A DNA stretch of 39,067 nt from Bacteroidaceae bacterium (GCA_017509605.1 JAFWPH010000031.1:1-39067); one strand, 5' to 3'; positions 1-12,961 are shown, counted from the first letter of the stretch. Notes: a model not told the origin generated them from the letters alone. Numbers and translations are program-made.

Positions 1-297
1 ACAGATATGGGTGACGCTCATCGCCAACCTGCTGCTCACGCTGCTACAGAGAGGAGTGACACATGCCTGGAGTTTTTCAGGCCTGGCGACCATCGTCAGG
101 ATCATGCTCATGTACTACATCGATGTCATGGGGTTCCTTGAGCACCCGGAAAAGGACTGGGAGGTGGCCATCGAGGAGACCATAAGCAGTCCCCCTGCCA
201 CCGAATAGCGTAACAGGGGGCTTGGAAAGAGAATGATTTTCTGGATTTGCTGGCTATAAAGCATGTTCAGAATGGGGATTCGTGTTTAGCGGACAGT
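1..297 (+). mobile_element. Right end of an IS4-type insertion sequence (partial)
   Basis: The window begins inside a transposase gene and then runs through about 80 bp of non-coding DNA before host-element sequence resumes. The stretch near 280-297 reads, on the minus strand, CTGTCCGCTAAACACGAAT, a plausible terminal inverted repeat. It falls exactly where the neighbouring DUF4494-like gene loses its expected second half. The left end of the element is outside the window, so the inverted repeat and target duplication cannot be paired here. The right boundary is inferred, not seen. Confidence 0.55.
2..208 (+). CDS. IS4-family transposase, C-terminal fragment
   Basis: Only the last 68 codons are visible, open at the left edge of the window. 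The peptide QIWVTLIANLLLTLLQRG, then WSFSGLATIVR and a short tail containing HPEKDW, matches my memory of the C-terminus of Bacteroidales IS4-type DDE transposases. Those proteins end with a hydrophobic helix (IANLLL) that follows the catalytic glutamate region. The DDE residues themselves lie outside the window. The gene ends in TAG and is followed by the IS end. It is truncated only by the window edge as far as can be seen. A GTG at 11 is internal and not a real start. Confidence 0.75.
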   Translation, partial: QIWVTLIANLLLTLLQRGVTHAWSFSGLATIVRIMLMYYIDVMGFLEHPEKDWEVAIEETISSPPATE

Positions 298-564
298 AAT
301 AAAACTTAATCTATAGACGGGCTTTTCTAGATAGAACTTGTCCGCATCGGAACGGCTGTTGAAGAACACCTCCGAGACAGCACTTTTCCTTAACGCCGAA
401 ATCTCAAAGTCATCCAGTCCATAAGGCGACAACTCTTGCAGCACACGGTCTTCGGCTTCCTTCACATTGATTGCGTCAGCCAGATAAAGCTCATTCACTT
501 TCTTGGTCGAGCCATTGTCCAAGGTCTTTCTGTAGGTGACCTTCACCTCGATAAAATTTGCCAT
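286..564 (-). pseudogene. DUF4494-like protein, truncated by the IS
   Basis: The 92-residue product starts MANFIEVKVTYRKTLDNGS and continues with KKVNELYLADA, INVKEAEDRVLQEL and EVFFNSRSDADKFY. This is the pattern of the first half of DUF4494 proteins, small proteins of unknown role common in Bacteroidetes mobile elements. Members are, from memory, roughly 150 residues long, whereas this one stops shortly after a FIT motif. The last codons (VR, stop) lie in what appears to be the IS terminal sequence, so the gene was probably cut by the insertion. It is the last gene of the leftward run, 34 nt after the preceding gene. In-frame codons reach further upstream but run into that gene; ATG at 564 is the natural start. 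Confidence 0.6.
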
Positions 565-598
565 AACACATTGATTTTTGATGATTAGTTTTTGTAGA

Positions 599-1282
599 TT
601 AGTTTGTTTCCCCTTTATCAACCACATTCCGTCTGTAAGTCCTGACAAAATCATGCAGGGATGTGGCGATAGGAGAGAATAGTCCGCTCCAGTCATGCAG
701 TTTGTCCTCATTTCTGGGGTTGACTCCACTGAGCGTCATGTTCATCACCTTGCCGTAGTCTGCCACGGGGAAAAAGGTGTGAATGGTATGGTATTTCTCC
801 ACGGCTTTCTGCAAACTCAGGAAATTTGAGAAGGCATTGAGGATAAACGTGTCAGAATATTCCTCGTATGGGAGTTGCCATGCTTCAGGCAATGCCTTGT
901 CTGCGAGAAGTGTCCTGAAACACAGGTAGTCGAGGATATTGCTGAAGACGATGCAGACATTCGACTTCGGCAGCACTTTGGACGGAATGAATGACAGCCC
1001 TGACTTGACAAGTGAGACTGGATGGTCGAAGGACGGATTCCAGAACTCATAACCGCCGTTTTCATTGAGCATGCCAATGCCAGTGAATGAGACCCCATAT
1101 CTGTTGAAGGTCAAAGGCCTGAAGATGTCTGGCACAGCCGACGGCCATATACCGACAGACTTGAGTTGCTCATTTGTCAACACCTCGAACGGGGCGTAGA
1201 ACATGATGTCGGTTACATCCGAGAAATCATTCAGCATAAAAGGGCTCGAATGACTGATTCTTCTTGTGGTTCTCTGTTTCAT
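599..1282 (-). CDS. Hypothetical mobile-element protein (227 aa)
   Basis: I do not recognise a firm family. The 227-residue product is soluble, with no signal peptide or membrane segment, and begins MKQRTTRRISHSS. A central stretch, PKSNVCIVFSNILDYLCFRT near residues 105-125, followed by HTFFPVADYGKVMNMTL, has the spacing of a Toprim-like fold such as element-encoded primase-like proteins. The acidic Toprim residues are not obvious, so that idea is weak. It belongs to the same leftward gene run as its neighbours and lies between the DUF6633-like and DUF4494-like genes, which suggests a role in the mobile element's maintenance or transfer. Function unknown. Confidence 0.6.
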   Translation of the reverse strand: MKQRTTRRISHSSPFMLNDFSDVTDIMFYAPFEVLTNEQLKSVGIWPSAVPDIFRPLTFNRYGVSFTGIGMLNENGGYEFWNPSFDHPVSLVKSGLSFIPSKVLPKSNVCIVFSNILDYLCFRTLLADKALPEAWQLPYEEYSDTFILNAFSNFLSLQKAVEKYHTIHTFFPVADYGKVMNMTLSGVNPRNEDKLHDWSGLFSPIATSLHDFVRTYRRNVVDKGETN

Positions 1283-1412
1283 AACGTGAGCTAAATGGTA
1301 GTTGATTCTTGATTGGTTTGTTCAGATGGTATGGCTTTCTGCTTAGCCGTTCCTTTTGGACTCGCTTTCAGTGCCAGGTATTCTTCGTAAGTCACACATT
1401 CCTTCGAACGCT

Positions 1413-1982
1413 TCAGCCTCTCTTCATCACGTCTTTTTTCTCCTGTTCAGACTCGATTCTTGCGAGTTCACTCATTCGGTCCTGGCAGAAAGCCTTTAGG
1501 GAGACGGTTATCTTCAGCGGATCGACCACTCCGTAGAAGGCTTCGTAATTTCCTGCCATGAAACGCACGAAAAACAGCATCATCTCCGCGATGTTGAGGT
1601 AGTAGTACTCATGCTGGATGACCAGTGCGAGCTGAAGGATGTTGTCCTCCGTGAACTTCTCCTTGACACCAGCATAAAGTCCGAGGAAGGTGAGTTGGTA
1701 GATGAGCCATTCGGCGGCCGAGTTGTCGCCGTATGTCATGTTGATTTCCGACAAGGACGGATAACTGCCGGCATAAACGTACTCCAAGTCTTTGCAGACT
1801 TGCATCTGCCGGTCTGGAGCAAAGCGAACCAGCAGGTCGGAGAAAGAATCACCGCAAATCGTCTGAATCTCCTTGATCCTTACTTCGGAGTCGGGCGACA
1901 GCATGGAGGGCGGTGCGGATTTGGTTATCCCGCTCGTCGCCGGCATCTGATTTTTCATGATTGTTCCTAACGTCTTCACCAT
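1413..1982 (-). CDS. DUF6633-like mobile-element protein
   Basis: The protein (189 aa from ATG 1982) carries a C-terminal region with NIAEMMLFFVRFMAGNYEA followed by FYGVVDPLKITVSLKAF. This matches the remembered DUF6633 signature (an aromatic helix, then FYG.VDP..I). DUF6633 proteins occur in Bacteroidetes conjugative or phage-like elements and have no assigned function. The start is uncertain: ATGs at 1982, 1958 and 1904 are in frame. The gene overlaps the end of the upstream DUF7833-like gene (which stops at 1849) by 134, 110 or 56 nt. The start at 1904 gives the shortest overlap and keeps the conserved part. No signal peptide is seen. Confidence 0.6.
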   Translation of the reverse strand: MVKTLGTIMKNQMPATSGITKSAPPSMLSPDSEVRIKEIQTICGDSFSDLLVRFAPDRQMQVCKDLEYVYAGSYPSLSEINMTYGDNSAAEWLIYQLTFLGLYAGVKEKFTEDNILQLALVIQHEYYYLNIAEMMLFFVRFMAGNYEAFYGVVDPLKITVSLKAFCQDRMSELARIESEQEKKDVMKRG

Positions 1983-2868
1983 ACGTGTTTTTGTTTTTCA
2001 AGTTCTTGTTTTCCTTTTCCTCGATGTCAAGCCTGATGTTCAGCCACCTGTTGAAATGGTTCATCAACTGCGGACGGTCTTCATGGATGTTTCCCCTGCA
2101 CACCACGGAGAGAGCGAATTCGTCAAGATAACGGATTACTTCCTCTACAGCCCCCAGATGGTATTTGAAACACATGGCCTCCTGCCAACTTGTGTTCTCT
2201 TTGAGCTCGGAGATGATATTCTGGTCTTTTTCGCTAAGACCACTCAGAACACTTTCCCCTCCCTCGCGCACGCACGCGCCAAGCATGCAGTTAATATTTT
2301 TATTTATTTTTTTTCTTTTTTCTTTTGTGTCCCTAAGGTTGTCCCTAAGGTTGTCCCTCGGGTTGTCCCTAAGGTTGTCCTCAGGGTTGTCCCCAAGGTT
2401 GTCCCTCGGTCTGTTGAGGGTTGTATCGTACCTTTCTGTATTACAATCATTTACACCCTCTAAAAGGTTGTCCTCTTTTTTGTCCAAAGGTTTACCCTCA
2501 GGTTTACCCTCAAATGAATCAATTCTATACCCAAAGGTATACCCTTCACCTGTTTGCTCCTGGGCATAGTCGTGTATGGTGATGACCGTCACGTTGTTGG
2601 ACGACACCTTCTCAATCATGCCATCGGCGATGAGGAGTTTGAAGAAGCGTATGACCGTGTTCTTGCTCTTCCCCCAACGCCGGACAAAGAAGTCGATGCT
2701 GCCAATCAACTGACCTCGCCTGAGTCCGACAAGCCTGGTTCCGATAAGCACGTTCCTGTCGGTGTAGGCCGCAAGGCACAGCAAGTCGAACCACCACTGG
2801 AAATACAGGGGGTCTTTCCAGAGCCAGGAGGACTGCACGTCTCGCGACACCATGATGAAACCACTCAT
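1849..2868 (-). CDS. Replication-type DNA-binding protein with C-terminal DUF7833-like domain
   Basis: About 339 aa. Residues 10-100 contain SSWLWKDPLYFQWWFDLLCL, a region with RWGKSKNTVIRFFKLLIADG and then VITIHDYAQ. This is the winged-helix start typical of Bacteroidetes element-encoded replication/phage proteins. The C-terminal part (FKYHLGAVEEVIRYL, then NHFNRWLNIRL) resembles DUF7833. A low-complexity linker separates them and is made of EGKP and DN(L/P)RD repeats encoded by 12-bp tandem units. ATG 2868 is preferred over the in-frame TTG at 2892 because GFI.VSRD just precedes the conserved WKDP region; ATG 2853 is also possible. It lies 28 nt after the HTH gene in the same leftward run. 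Confidence 0.65.
   Translation of the reverse strand: MSGFIMVSRDVQSSWLWKDPLYFQWWFDLLCLAAYTDRNVLIGTRLVGLRRGQLIGSIDFFVRRWGKSKNTVIRFFKLLIADGMIEKVSSNNVTVITIHDYAQEQTGEGYTFGYRIDSFEGKPEGKPLDKKEDNLLEGVNDCNTERYDTTLNRPRDNLGDNPEDNLRDNPRDNLRDNLRDTKEKRKKINKNINCMLGACVREGGESVLSGLSEKDQNIISELKENTSWQEAMCFKYHLGAVEEVIRYLDEFALSVVCRGNIHEDRPQLMNHFNRWLNIRLDIEEKENKNLKNKNTYGEDVRNNHEKSDAGDERDNQIRTALHAVARLRSKDQGDSDDLR
2329..2412. repeat. Seven 12-bp tandem units inside the DUF7833-like gene
   Basis: Seven consecutive variants of GTCCCTAAGGTT run head to tail. Because 12 bp equals four codons, unit gain or loss would keep the reading frame. On the coding (minus) strand they give the charged linker repeat DNLRDNPRDN. A second pair of 12-bp units (GGTTTACCCTCA) at 2489-2512 encodes EGKPEGKP in the same linker. 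Confidence 0.9.
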
Positions 2869-2896
2869 CAGTCCAACAATACAGAACGTCAAGCCG

Positions 2897-3262
2897 TCAA
2901 CTCTGGGCGAGCTTGTTGATGATCACATCCTCCTTGAATCTGCAGAGTCTGTCGAGCAGCTCGTTCTTGTCCATGCCCCGGATGACAATGCCACCGCCCT
3001 TGATGGCCAGTTCAAGTTGAACATACAGAAACCTTGCCTCACCGCCTGGGGACAACCTGTATTTAATCTTGTTGTCCTTTCTCCAGCGATAGACGGTCGA
3101 TTCACTCACACCAAGAGCGGCCATCACATCCCTTGTGGACAACTCCATGGTGTCTTCCAACTTCATGTCAATCCGAGTACGGTTCTTGAGATAGTTCTCC
3201 AGTCTGTTAATCCGTTCAACGAACATCTTAACAACTTCCGATTCCATTGTTATTACTTCCAT
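2897..3262 (-). CDS. Helix-turn-helix (excisionase/MerR-like) DNA-binding protein
   Basis: 121 aa from ATG 3262; ATG 3247 (MESEVVKMF) is an alternative. An N-terminal helix with coiled-coil character (VKMFVERINRLENYL) precedes a helix-turn-helix of the HTH_17 type: STRDVMAALGVSESTVYRWR, then a wing region with GGEARF. Such small proteins are frequent in Bacteroidetes conjugative elements, where they act as DNA-binding regulators or excision factors. The ORF ends in TGA at 2897-2899. It is in the same orientation as the DUF7833-like gene downstream and the small gene upstream, so co-transcription is likely. Whether it represses its own operon cannot be seen from the sequence. Confidence 0.75.
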   Translation of the reverse strand: MEVITMESEVVKMFVERINRLENYLKNRTRIDMKLEDTMELSTRDVMAALGVSESTVYRWRKDNKIKYRLSPGGEARFLYVQLELAIKGGGIVIRGMDKNELLDRLCRFKEDVIINKLAQS

Positions 3263-3274
3263 AATAAAGATTTA

Positions 3275-3544
3275 TTAATAGTTAAAATCACATCGTCCAG
3301 CAAATTTCAGAAACTGCTCCTTCAAGAGATTTATTTCCTCTCTAAACGCAAGATTAAGGAGTATCCGTCTGGTCACAGCCTTATCATCCTTCATCAAGTC
3401 CATCAGTTCGTTAGGATCGAAAACATCGCCAACCTTCAAATTTCTTGATTTGCGCAAATTTGAAAGCAAGAGAGCAGCACCTTCCTGAGAATAATTCAGG
3501 CTCTCATGGCGAAATTTCAAACAATAGCCAATAGTCCACTTCAT
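3275..3544 (-). CDS. Small hypothetical protein (89 aa), first gene of the leftward run
   Basis: I do not recognise the family. The product (MKWTIGYCLKFRHESLNYSQ at the start) is rich in basic and leucine residues, with two likely amphipathic helices (EGAALLLSNLRKSRNL and RRILLNLAFREEINLLKEQF). It has no signal peptide. The start at 3544 is chosen because a -7-like TAACTTTG sits only 5 nt upstream, and the codons beyond look non-coding. If that promoter is real the transcript would be almost leaderless; a start further upstream (3613) cannot be ruled out. It is 12 nt upstream of the HTH gene and probably heads this operon. Confidence 0.45.
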   Translation of the reverse strand: MKWTIGYCLKFRHESLNYSQEGAALLLSNLRKSRNLKVGDVFDPNELMDLMKDDKAVTRRILLNLAFREEINLLKEQFLKFAGRCDFNY

Positions 3545-3549
3545 AGCCG

Positions 3550-3557
3550 CAAAGTTA
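3550..3557 (-). promoter_or_regulatory. Possible -7 box of the mobile-element operon
   Basis: The minus strand reads TAACTTTG, fitting the Bacteroidetes -7 consensus TAnnTTTG. No good TTTG was found 19-21 nt upstream. The box lies 5 nt from ATG 3544, so it implies a very short leader. Weak support. Confidence 0.3.
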
Positions 3558-3839
3558 TGATATGTCAGGAAAGAGTGTAGTGCGTATATGAAACAGTCGA
3601 GCACAACACGCACAAAATGGGGTTTCCCAGTGTGTCTGGTTTATTATCTGTTAACATTGGCAACATGAAAAGATGCTAAGGACTCTTTTTCATGCCAACC
3701 GTTTCCTTTCATCCGAGAGTGAAATCAGACAAGTGTCTTCTTATGTACCATCCGTTATATGACGGTGATTAAAAGATGTGGACAAAGGAAGATGACAGTG
3801 ACATAGTAACGATAGAATTGGAATCTACAAAATTACCCC

Positions 3840-3868
3840 ACACCTGTACCACAACTCGGTACAGGTGT
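3840..3868. repeat. Perfect 11-bp inverted repeat
   Basis: ACACCTGTACC and GGTACAGGTGT are exact reverse complements separated by 7 nt (ACAACTC). No T-run follows on either strand, so a terminator is unlikely. A protein-binding site or a transfer/recombination site of the adjacent element is possible. Confidence 0.8.
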
Positions 3869-3918
3869 CATAAAATAGCACATCAGGTATGATTTTTGTG
3901 GCTATGACAACAGAAAAA

Positions 3919-3951
3919 GCCCAAAACAGGCTTCTGTAGGCCTATTTGGGC
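3919..3951. repeat. Hairpin-forming inverted repeat
   Basis: GCCCAAA and TTTGGGC bracket an inner AGGC/GCCT pair, giving a two-part stem. Role unknown. Confidence 0.55.
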
Positions 3952-4054
3952 AATTGCTGTCTTTGAATCTTCAATGGCGAAATGATTATTCACACAGTAA
4001 ATTATAAATAATTTCAGTAACTCAAATTGACTCAAAAAAATAATGGTGTAATAA

Positions 4055-4086
4055 TTTGGATTTAGGTTCATTTTGGTGTACCTTTG
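4055..4086 (+). promoter_or_regulatory. Consensus Bacteroidetes promoter of a short transcript
   Basis: TTTG at 4055-4058, a 20-nt spacer and TACCTTTG at 4079-4086 match the sigma-AB consensus fully. The predicted start is near 4091, about 170 nt before a strong terminator, so it would drive a short RNA. Confidence 0.65.
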
Positions 4087-4135
4087 CATTGAAATTAATG
4101 GTACAAATGGTATTTCGAACCCTACAAGATTCGTG

Positions 4136-4261
4136 ATGCAAAAACGCAAAGAAACGGCGGTACAATTTGGCTACAGCCTTTTTTTGAACCAAGATAAACA
4201 ATTTATCTACAGCAGAATAAGCATGGAAGGTTCTTTTCCCTCTCTCTCCGCTGAGGAATAA
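4136..4261 (+). CDS. Possible 41-aa peptide inside the short transcript
   Basis: An ATG at 4136 opens a 41-codon frame (beginning MQKRKETAVQFGY, ending PSLSAEE) that finishes with TAA exactly where the terminator stem begins. No Shine-Dalgarno site and no known family are seen. The transcript may equally be a non-coding RNA. It is listed because the promoter, the frame and the terminator fit together in about 240 bp. Coding is unproven. Confidence 0.25.
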   Translation: MQKRKETAVQFGYSLFLNQDKQFIYSRISMEGSFPSLSAEE

Positions 4262-4297
4262 AGGGAAGCCAATTGTTGGCTTCCCTTTTTGTTTTGT
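4261..4297 (+). terminator. Strong intrinsic terminator
   Basis: A perfect 12-bp stem (AAGGGAAGCCAA / TTGGCTTCCCTT) with a TTG loop is followed by TTTGTTTTG. The T-rich tail is on the plus strand, so it best terminates the short rightward transcript. The stem could also stop leftward transcripts from the M60 gene. Confidence 0.8.
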
Positions 4298-4353
4298 ATA
4301 TCAACGCTTTAGGTTTGTAAAACAGTCTTCTCGGTTTGATTGCTGTCTTTCAT

Positions 4354-4387
4354 ACCATCCAATCTTACGGCCGTATGATCGGATGGT
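4354..4387 (-). terminator. Long hairpin right after the M60 stop codon
   Basis: Directly 3' of the M60 stop, ACCATCC and GGATGGT enclose further pairing (ATC/GAT and the palindrome TACGGCCGTA). This makes an almost complete 34-nt stem. No T-run follows on the minus strand, so it may protect the 3' end or work with the 4261 hairpin rather than be a classic terminator. Confidence 0.5.
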
Positions 4388-4389
4388 GT

Positions 4390-7300
4390 CTATTTCACCA
4401 CAACCTTTTGTCTGTCAAGGATGTAGATACCCTTGGTTGTTGGCCTGCTGATGGGGCGGCCGCTGAGGTCTCGCCATGTGGGGTTGGTAGCGTTTTCGTT
4501 GATTCTGATGTCGTTGATGGCGTCGGTCTCGGGCTGGGTGTCGGTACAGGGGGTATCTGTCATGTCGTAGTTGGCTGTCATGATAGTGACATTGGCTAAG
4601 CCGAGTTTTGTCACCACATCGGGCAGAGTGTCTGAGCGTTTGCTGGTGGCCCAGATGAGGTTGCCGTCTTTGTCGTAGAATTTGTGTCCGGCGTAGTTTT
4701 TGGTGCCTAGGAAGGTGATAATCTTGCCCACCACTTTATACCAGTCGTCGGTGCACTTGGGTGCGTCGTCGGTGAAGGCCTCATAGTCACCGCCCACGTA
4801 TGCTGAGGTCGATGAGGACATGAGGTACGGGTATTCATCGTTGGCGCGTTTGAATCCGTCGGCGGCTACTACACATCCGAAGATGTTGTCGGGGTTGGCT
4901 TCCTTCTTGATGATGCGGTCGTCGATGAACATGATGTTGCCCAGTTTCCTCTCTTTCTTTTGCATGTATGCCTTTGCGGCGTTGATGCTGGCCTGTGTGG
5001 TGGTGACGAGGTAGTTGGAATAGTCGCCCACTGCGAGTTTTTCCACAGGAATGAACATGCCGTAAGCCTCAAAGAACTCCGAAAGGTCTGCGTCGGCAAC
5101 GTCGCAGATCATCTTGGCCAGGTGGAGATAGTCGTCATTGCCGTAGGATGTGGCGCCTCCATTGCCAGGACCGCTCCACTTGTTGATGGGTAGTTTACGC
5201 ATCTGTCGGAAAAGGTTGGGCAAGAACTGGTCGTCGTGGTGTTGTACGTGGAAGTAGAGGTAAAGCTGGAAGAACATTGATGTAGTCATCCAGATGTCGC
5301 GTTGGAGCCAGGGTGTCCTTTTGGCCATGTAGTCGAAGTTACTGCTGGGGTACCAGCGCCGTGAGTTGAGAATGCCACTCTCGAAGGTGTTGATGTTCGA
5401 GAACAAGTTGTTGGAACTCTCTGTGGTTCCGATGACATTGATGCTTGCCTGATGGTTGTGGCCTATCTCGTGGGAAGGTCCCCAGAGGTTGCCACCGCCG
5501 GTGGACATCTTCTTGTAGTTCATGATGGTGGAGATGGTGCCTTCAGAGTACCACGTGCCTCGTGCGGCGGAGTGCATGTATGTACTTGCCCCGGAGAAGG
5601 CGTTCCACACGTTGCGGTAGCGGCCTTCAAAGTCTTCGACACCCATGTAGCGGTCCTCGTTGGCGCATATTTGTTCCCAGATATGCATCAAGCCTTCCAT
5701 CTCGTTAGGCTCGGCGGCTAAAACGAGGTCACGGTCCATCTGGAAGACGAGGTGTTCGGTCTTGAGATTGACGTAAGGTGCCTTGAGCAATTGCTGCCGG
5801 AGGAGTTTCCAGTCGGCGTTGGTCATATCGCGTGTGGCGTCCCAATATCCATTGAGGGAGCCGCCTTCGATATGCACCTTGATGTCTTTGTGGCGAGCGA
5901 GTTGGCGGTAGGGGCCTGTTGTGCCTTCCTTGATGCGATAGAGCACGTAGAGCACTCGCTGCTCGGGATACTGCAGCAGGTTGAGCCCCGCCTTGAGTTG
6001 AGTGAGCGAGCCTGTGGGGTTGTTGCCGGCCACTCCATCCACCTTCACGGCCTCGAGGTAGAGTTCGGCAGTGCTGTGGGGGTTGGCGTCAACGTAGATG
6101 TAGATGATATCGCCCTTCTCAGCCACAATACCTGTGGGACCAGAGAGACGGCCGAAGGAATTGCTCATGGTGAAGTTGTTGGCATTGGCCATCTCTTCGT
6201 CGTGACTATAGACCTTGTAGTCGGCCACGCGGAAGAATCGCTCGTAGTCGCCAGTGTAACCTGTGGTGGTGTTGGTGAACTGCTGCCAGTTGTTGTTCTT
6301 CACTTTCAGCACCATGGCTTGCATGTCGGGATTGAGCGTCTTGAAGTCGTCGTTTTCGGCCAGTGCGTCGTCGGAAAGTGTGGCTATGGAGGCATTGAGC
6401 GTAGTGCATGCTTTGTCGCCGAAGAGGTTGTTGAGGGCTTTCTGCAGTTCGCTTTGCTTTTTCTGTAGTTCCTTGAAGGCCGCTTCGGTCTCGCCGAACT
6501 CTGCGAGTCGGGCGCGAGCCTCGTCAATGGCCTCCTGCGACACTTCTACTTCCTGTACGCTCCAAACGCTCGCGTCGGCATTGGTACTCCATAGCACACA
6601 GTAGTGATTCTGGCTTTCGGAGTCGTGAAGGCCAGCGACATCGCCAGGATAGGCGATGGTGAAGGTTCTCTCCCACTTGGAAGCATTGGGGGTGAAGTTG
6701 AAGAGGACGTCGAGCGAGAACTTCTCGACGTTCTCGGATGTAGTTGTGTGATAGGGTGAGCTGGTCTTGGTCTGACGCAGGAGATAGCGCTGTGTGAGCA
6801 CATTTTGCACGTGCCATGAGGATCCTTTCTTCTCAAGCGTCCAGTACTGTGAGATGTCGGAAGCATCGATAGGCAGGGTCTTCATGTCACCACCCACGAC
6901 CTCGGTATCGATGAGACAGCGTCCGTAGTATGACACAAGGCGGTAGTATTTGCCTTCCTGCAGTTCGCTCACGAAACCTGAGCGGGCTTCGATGTTTTGC
7001 AGCACCTCTTCCTCGGTGACATCGGTGACGGCCTCGAAGGCCCAGTCGCTGCCCGAGTCACCCGCATAACTCCACTTGGTGACACCGTCATCGTAATTCG
7101 TCTTGTTGAGGCAGGTCTGCCCGCTGAAGTCGCTCGAGGACGAGATGTTGTAGTAGCCCTTAGCGTTGGGGCTCACCTGGATATAGACCTTGGCGCTGCC
7201 AGCTGTTGGTGTGGCCCACAAGGCATTGAGGTACTCGGCCGTATTGGCACTTCGCACGATGTAGCCATCGCCTTTGGTGTCGATGATCCAAACTTGCGAA

Positions 7301-7473
7301 AGACCCGAACTCTTCTTGGCTACGGCGTTAGCATGGCCTGGATTTTCGGCGGTGAGGTATGCCGTAGCTGAGCGACGGTTCTTGATGCGCACGAGGCCCG
7401 TGGGTATGTCTTGTGCGAAGACTGAGACAACTGCTGTGAGACAGCAAAGAAGACAAGCGTATAATCTTTTCAT
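4390..7473 (-). CDS. Secreted M60-family (mucinase-type) metallopeptidase
   Basis: 1027 aa with a signal peptide (MKRLYACLLCCLTAVVSVFA, cut before Q). Residues 25-330 hold repeated ligand-binding-like blocks (VRIKNRRSATAYLTA, YRLVSYYGRCLID), possibly beta-trefoil-like. The catalytic part has the zinc motif HEIGH at 668-672 (H668, E669, H672) and a third-ligand candidate E685 in GTTES, twelve residues later. This matches the M60/enhancin pattern HExxH-x(8-28)-E. Known M60 enzymes from gut bacteria cut O-glycosylated mucin-type proteins; activity here is inferred from that and from the sialidase, galactosidase and GalNAcase next door. The tail (GIYILDRQKVVVK) resembles a Prevotella C-terminal sorting-type end. 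It has its own promoter although the GH2 gene precedes it by 125 nt. Confidence 0.9.
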   Translation of the reverse strand: MKRLYACLLCCLTAVVSVFAQDIPTGLVRIKNRRSATAYLTAENPGHANAVAKKSSGLSQVWIIDTKGDGYIVRSANTAEYLNALWATPTAGSAKVYIQVSPNAKGYYNISSSSDFSGQTCLNKTNYDDGVTKWSYAGDSGSDWAFEAVTDVTEEEVLQNIEARSGFVSELQEGKYYRLVSYYGRCLIDTEVVGGDMKTLPIDASDISQYWTLEKKGSSWHVQNVLTQRYLLRQTKTSSPYHTTTSENVEKFSLDVLFNFTPNASKWERTFTIAYPGDVAGLHDSESQNHYCVLWSTNADASVWSVQEVEVSQEAIDEARARLAEFGETEAAFKELQKKQSELQKALNNLFGDKACTTLNASIATLSDDALAENDDFKTLNPDMQAMVLKVKNNNWQQFTNTTTGYTGDYERFFRVADYKVYSHDEEMANANNFTMSNSFGRLSGPTGIVAEKGDIIYIYVDANPHSTAELYLEAVKVDGVAGNNPTGSLTQLKAGLNLLQYPEQRVLYVLYRIKEGTTGPYRQLARHKDIKVHIEGGSLNGYWDATRDMTNADWKLLRQQLLKAPYVNLKTEHLVFQMDRDLVLAAEPNEMEGLMHIWEQICANEDRYMGVEDFEGRYRNVWNAFSGASTYMHSAARGTWYSEGTISTIMNYKKMSTGGGNLWGPSHEIGHNHQASINVIGTTESSNNLFSNINTFESGILNSRRWYPSSNFDYMAKRTPWLQRDIWMTTSMFFQLYLYFHVQHHDDQFLPNLFRQMRKLPINKWSGPGNGGATSYGNDDYLHLAKMICDVADADLSEFFEAYGMFIPVEKLAVGDYSNYLVTTTQASINAAKAYMQKKERKLGNIMFIDDRIIKKEANPDNIFGCVVAADGFKRANDEYPYLMSSSTSAYVGGDYEAFTDDAPKCTDDWYKVVGKIITFLGTKNYAGHKFYDKDGNLIWATSKRSDTLPDVVTKLGLANVTIMTANYDMTDTPCTDTQPETDAINDIRINENATNPTWRDLSGRPISRPTTKGIYILDRQKVVVK

Positions 7474-7503
7474 ATTGTTGCTGATTAGTTAGTATTAATT
7501 TCA

Positions 7504-7534
7504 CAAAGATACAAGTAAAATCGGATGTGGCAAA
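7504..7534 (-). promoter_or_regulatory. Promoter of the M60 gene
   Basis: On the minus strand TTTG (7531-7534), a 19-nt spacer and TATCTTTG (7504-7511) match the Bacteroidetes consensus. It lies about 30 nt before the M60 start and inside the GH2-M60 gap, so M60 can be expressed separately. Confidence 0.75.
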
Positions 7535-7598
7535 ACATTTCGGCCAATTAAATGAAGAATAAAAACACAAAATAACTGGAATCAAAGCGTTTTGTCTG

Positions 7599-12922
<5,324 letters not shown>

Positions 12923-12953
12923 TTGATTTATTGTGTTTTTGCGGTTCCTTTCG

Positions 12954-12961
12954 CAAAAATA
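12954..12961 (-). promoter_or_regulatory. -7 box of the sialidase operon
   Basis: The minus strand reads TATTTTTG, matching TAnnTTTG, 31 nt before the start codon. The -33 position at 19-nt spacing reads TTTCG rather than TTTG, one base off consensus, so the promoter may depend on an activator. Confidence 0.5.

Larger units (their letters stand above)
3614..4054. other. Gene-poor spacer between the mobile remnant and the glycan locus
   Basis: I see no convincing gene here on either strand. The stretch is AT-rich and contains two inverted repeats annotated separately (3840-3868 and 3919-3951). A minus-strand open frame at 3883-4149 has no family resemblance and poor codon character. The end of the mobile element may lie in this stretch, but no repeat pairing it with the left side is visible. 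Confidence 0.5.

Noticed and set aside
3883..4149. 88-codon minus-strand frame in the gene-poor spacer
   Set aside because: No motif, no start signal, and it overlaps a good rightward promoter and a hairpin.
5752..6468. Plus-strand open frame opposite the M60 gene
   Set aside because: It lies within a well-supported metallopeptidase gene and encodes valine/glycine-rich sequence without motifs.
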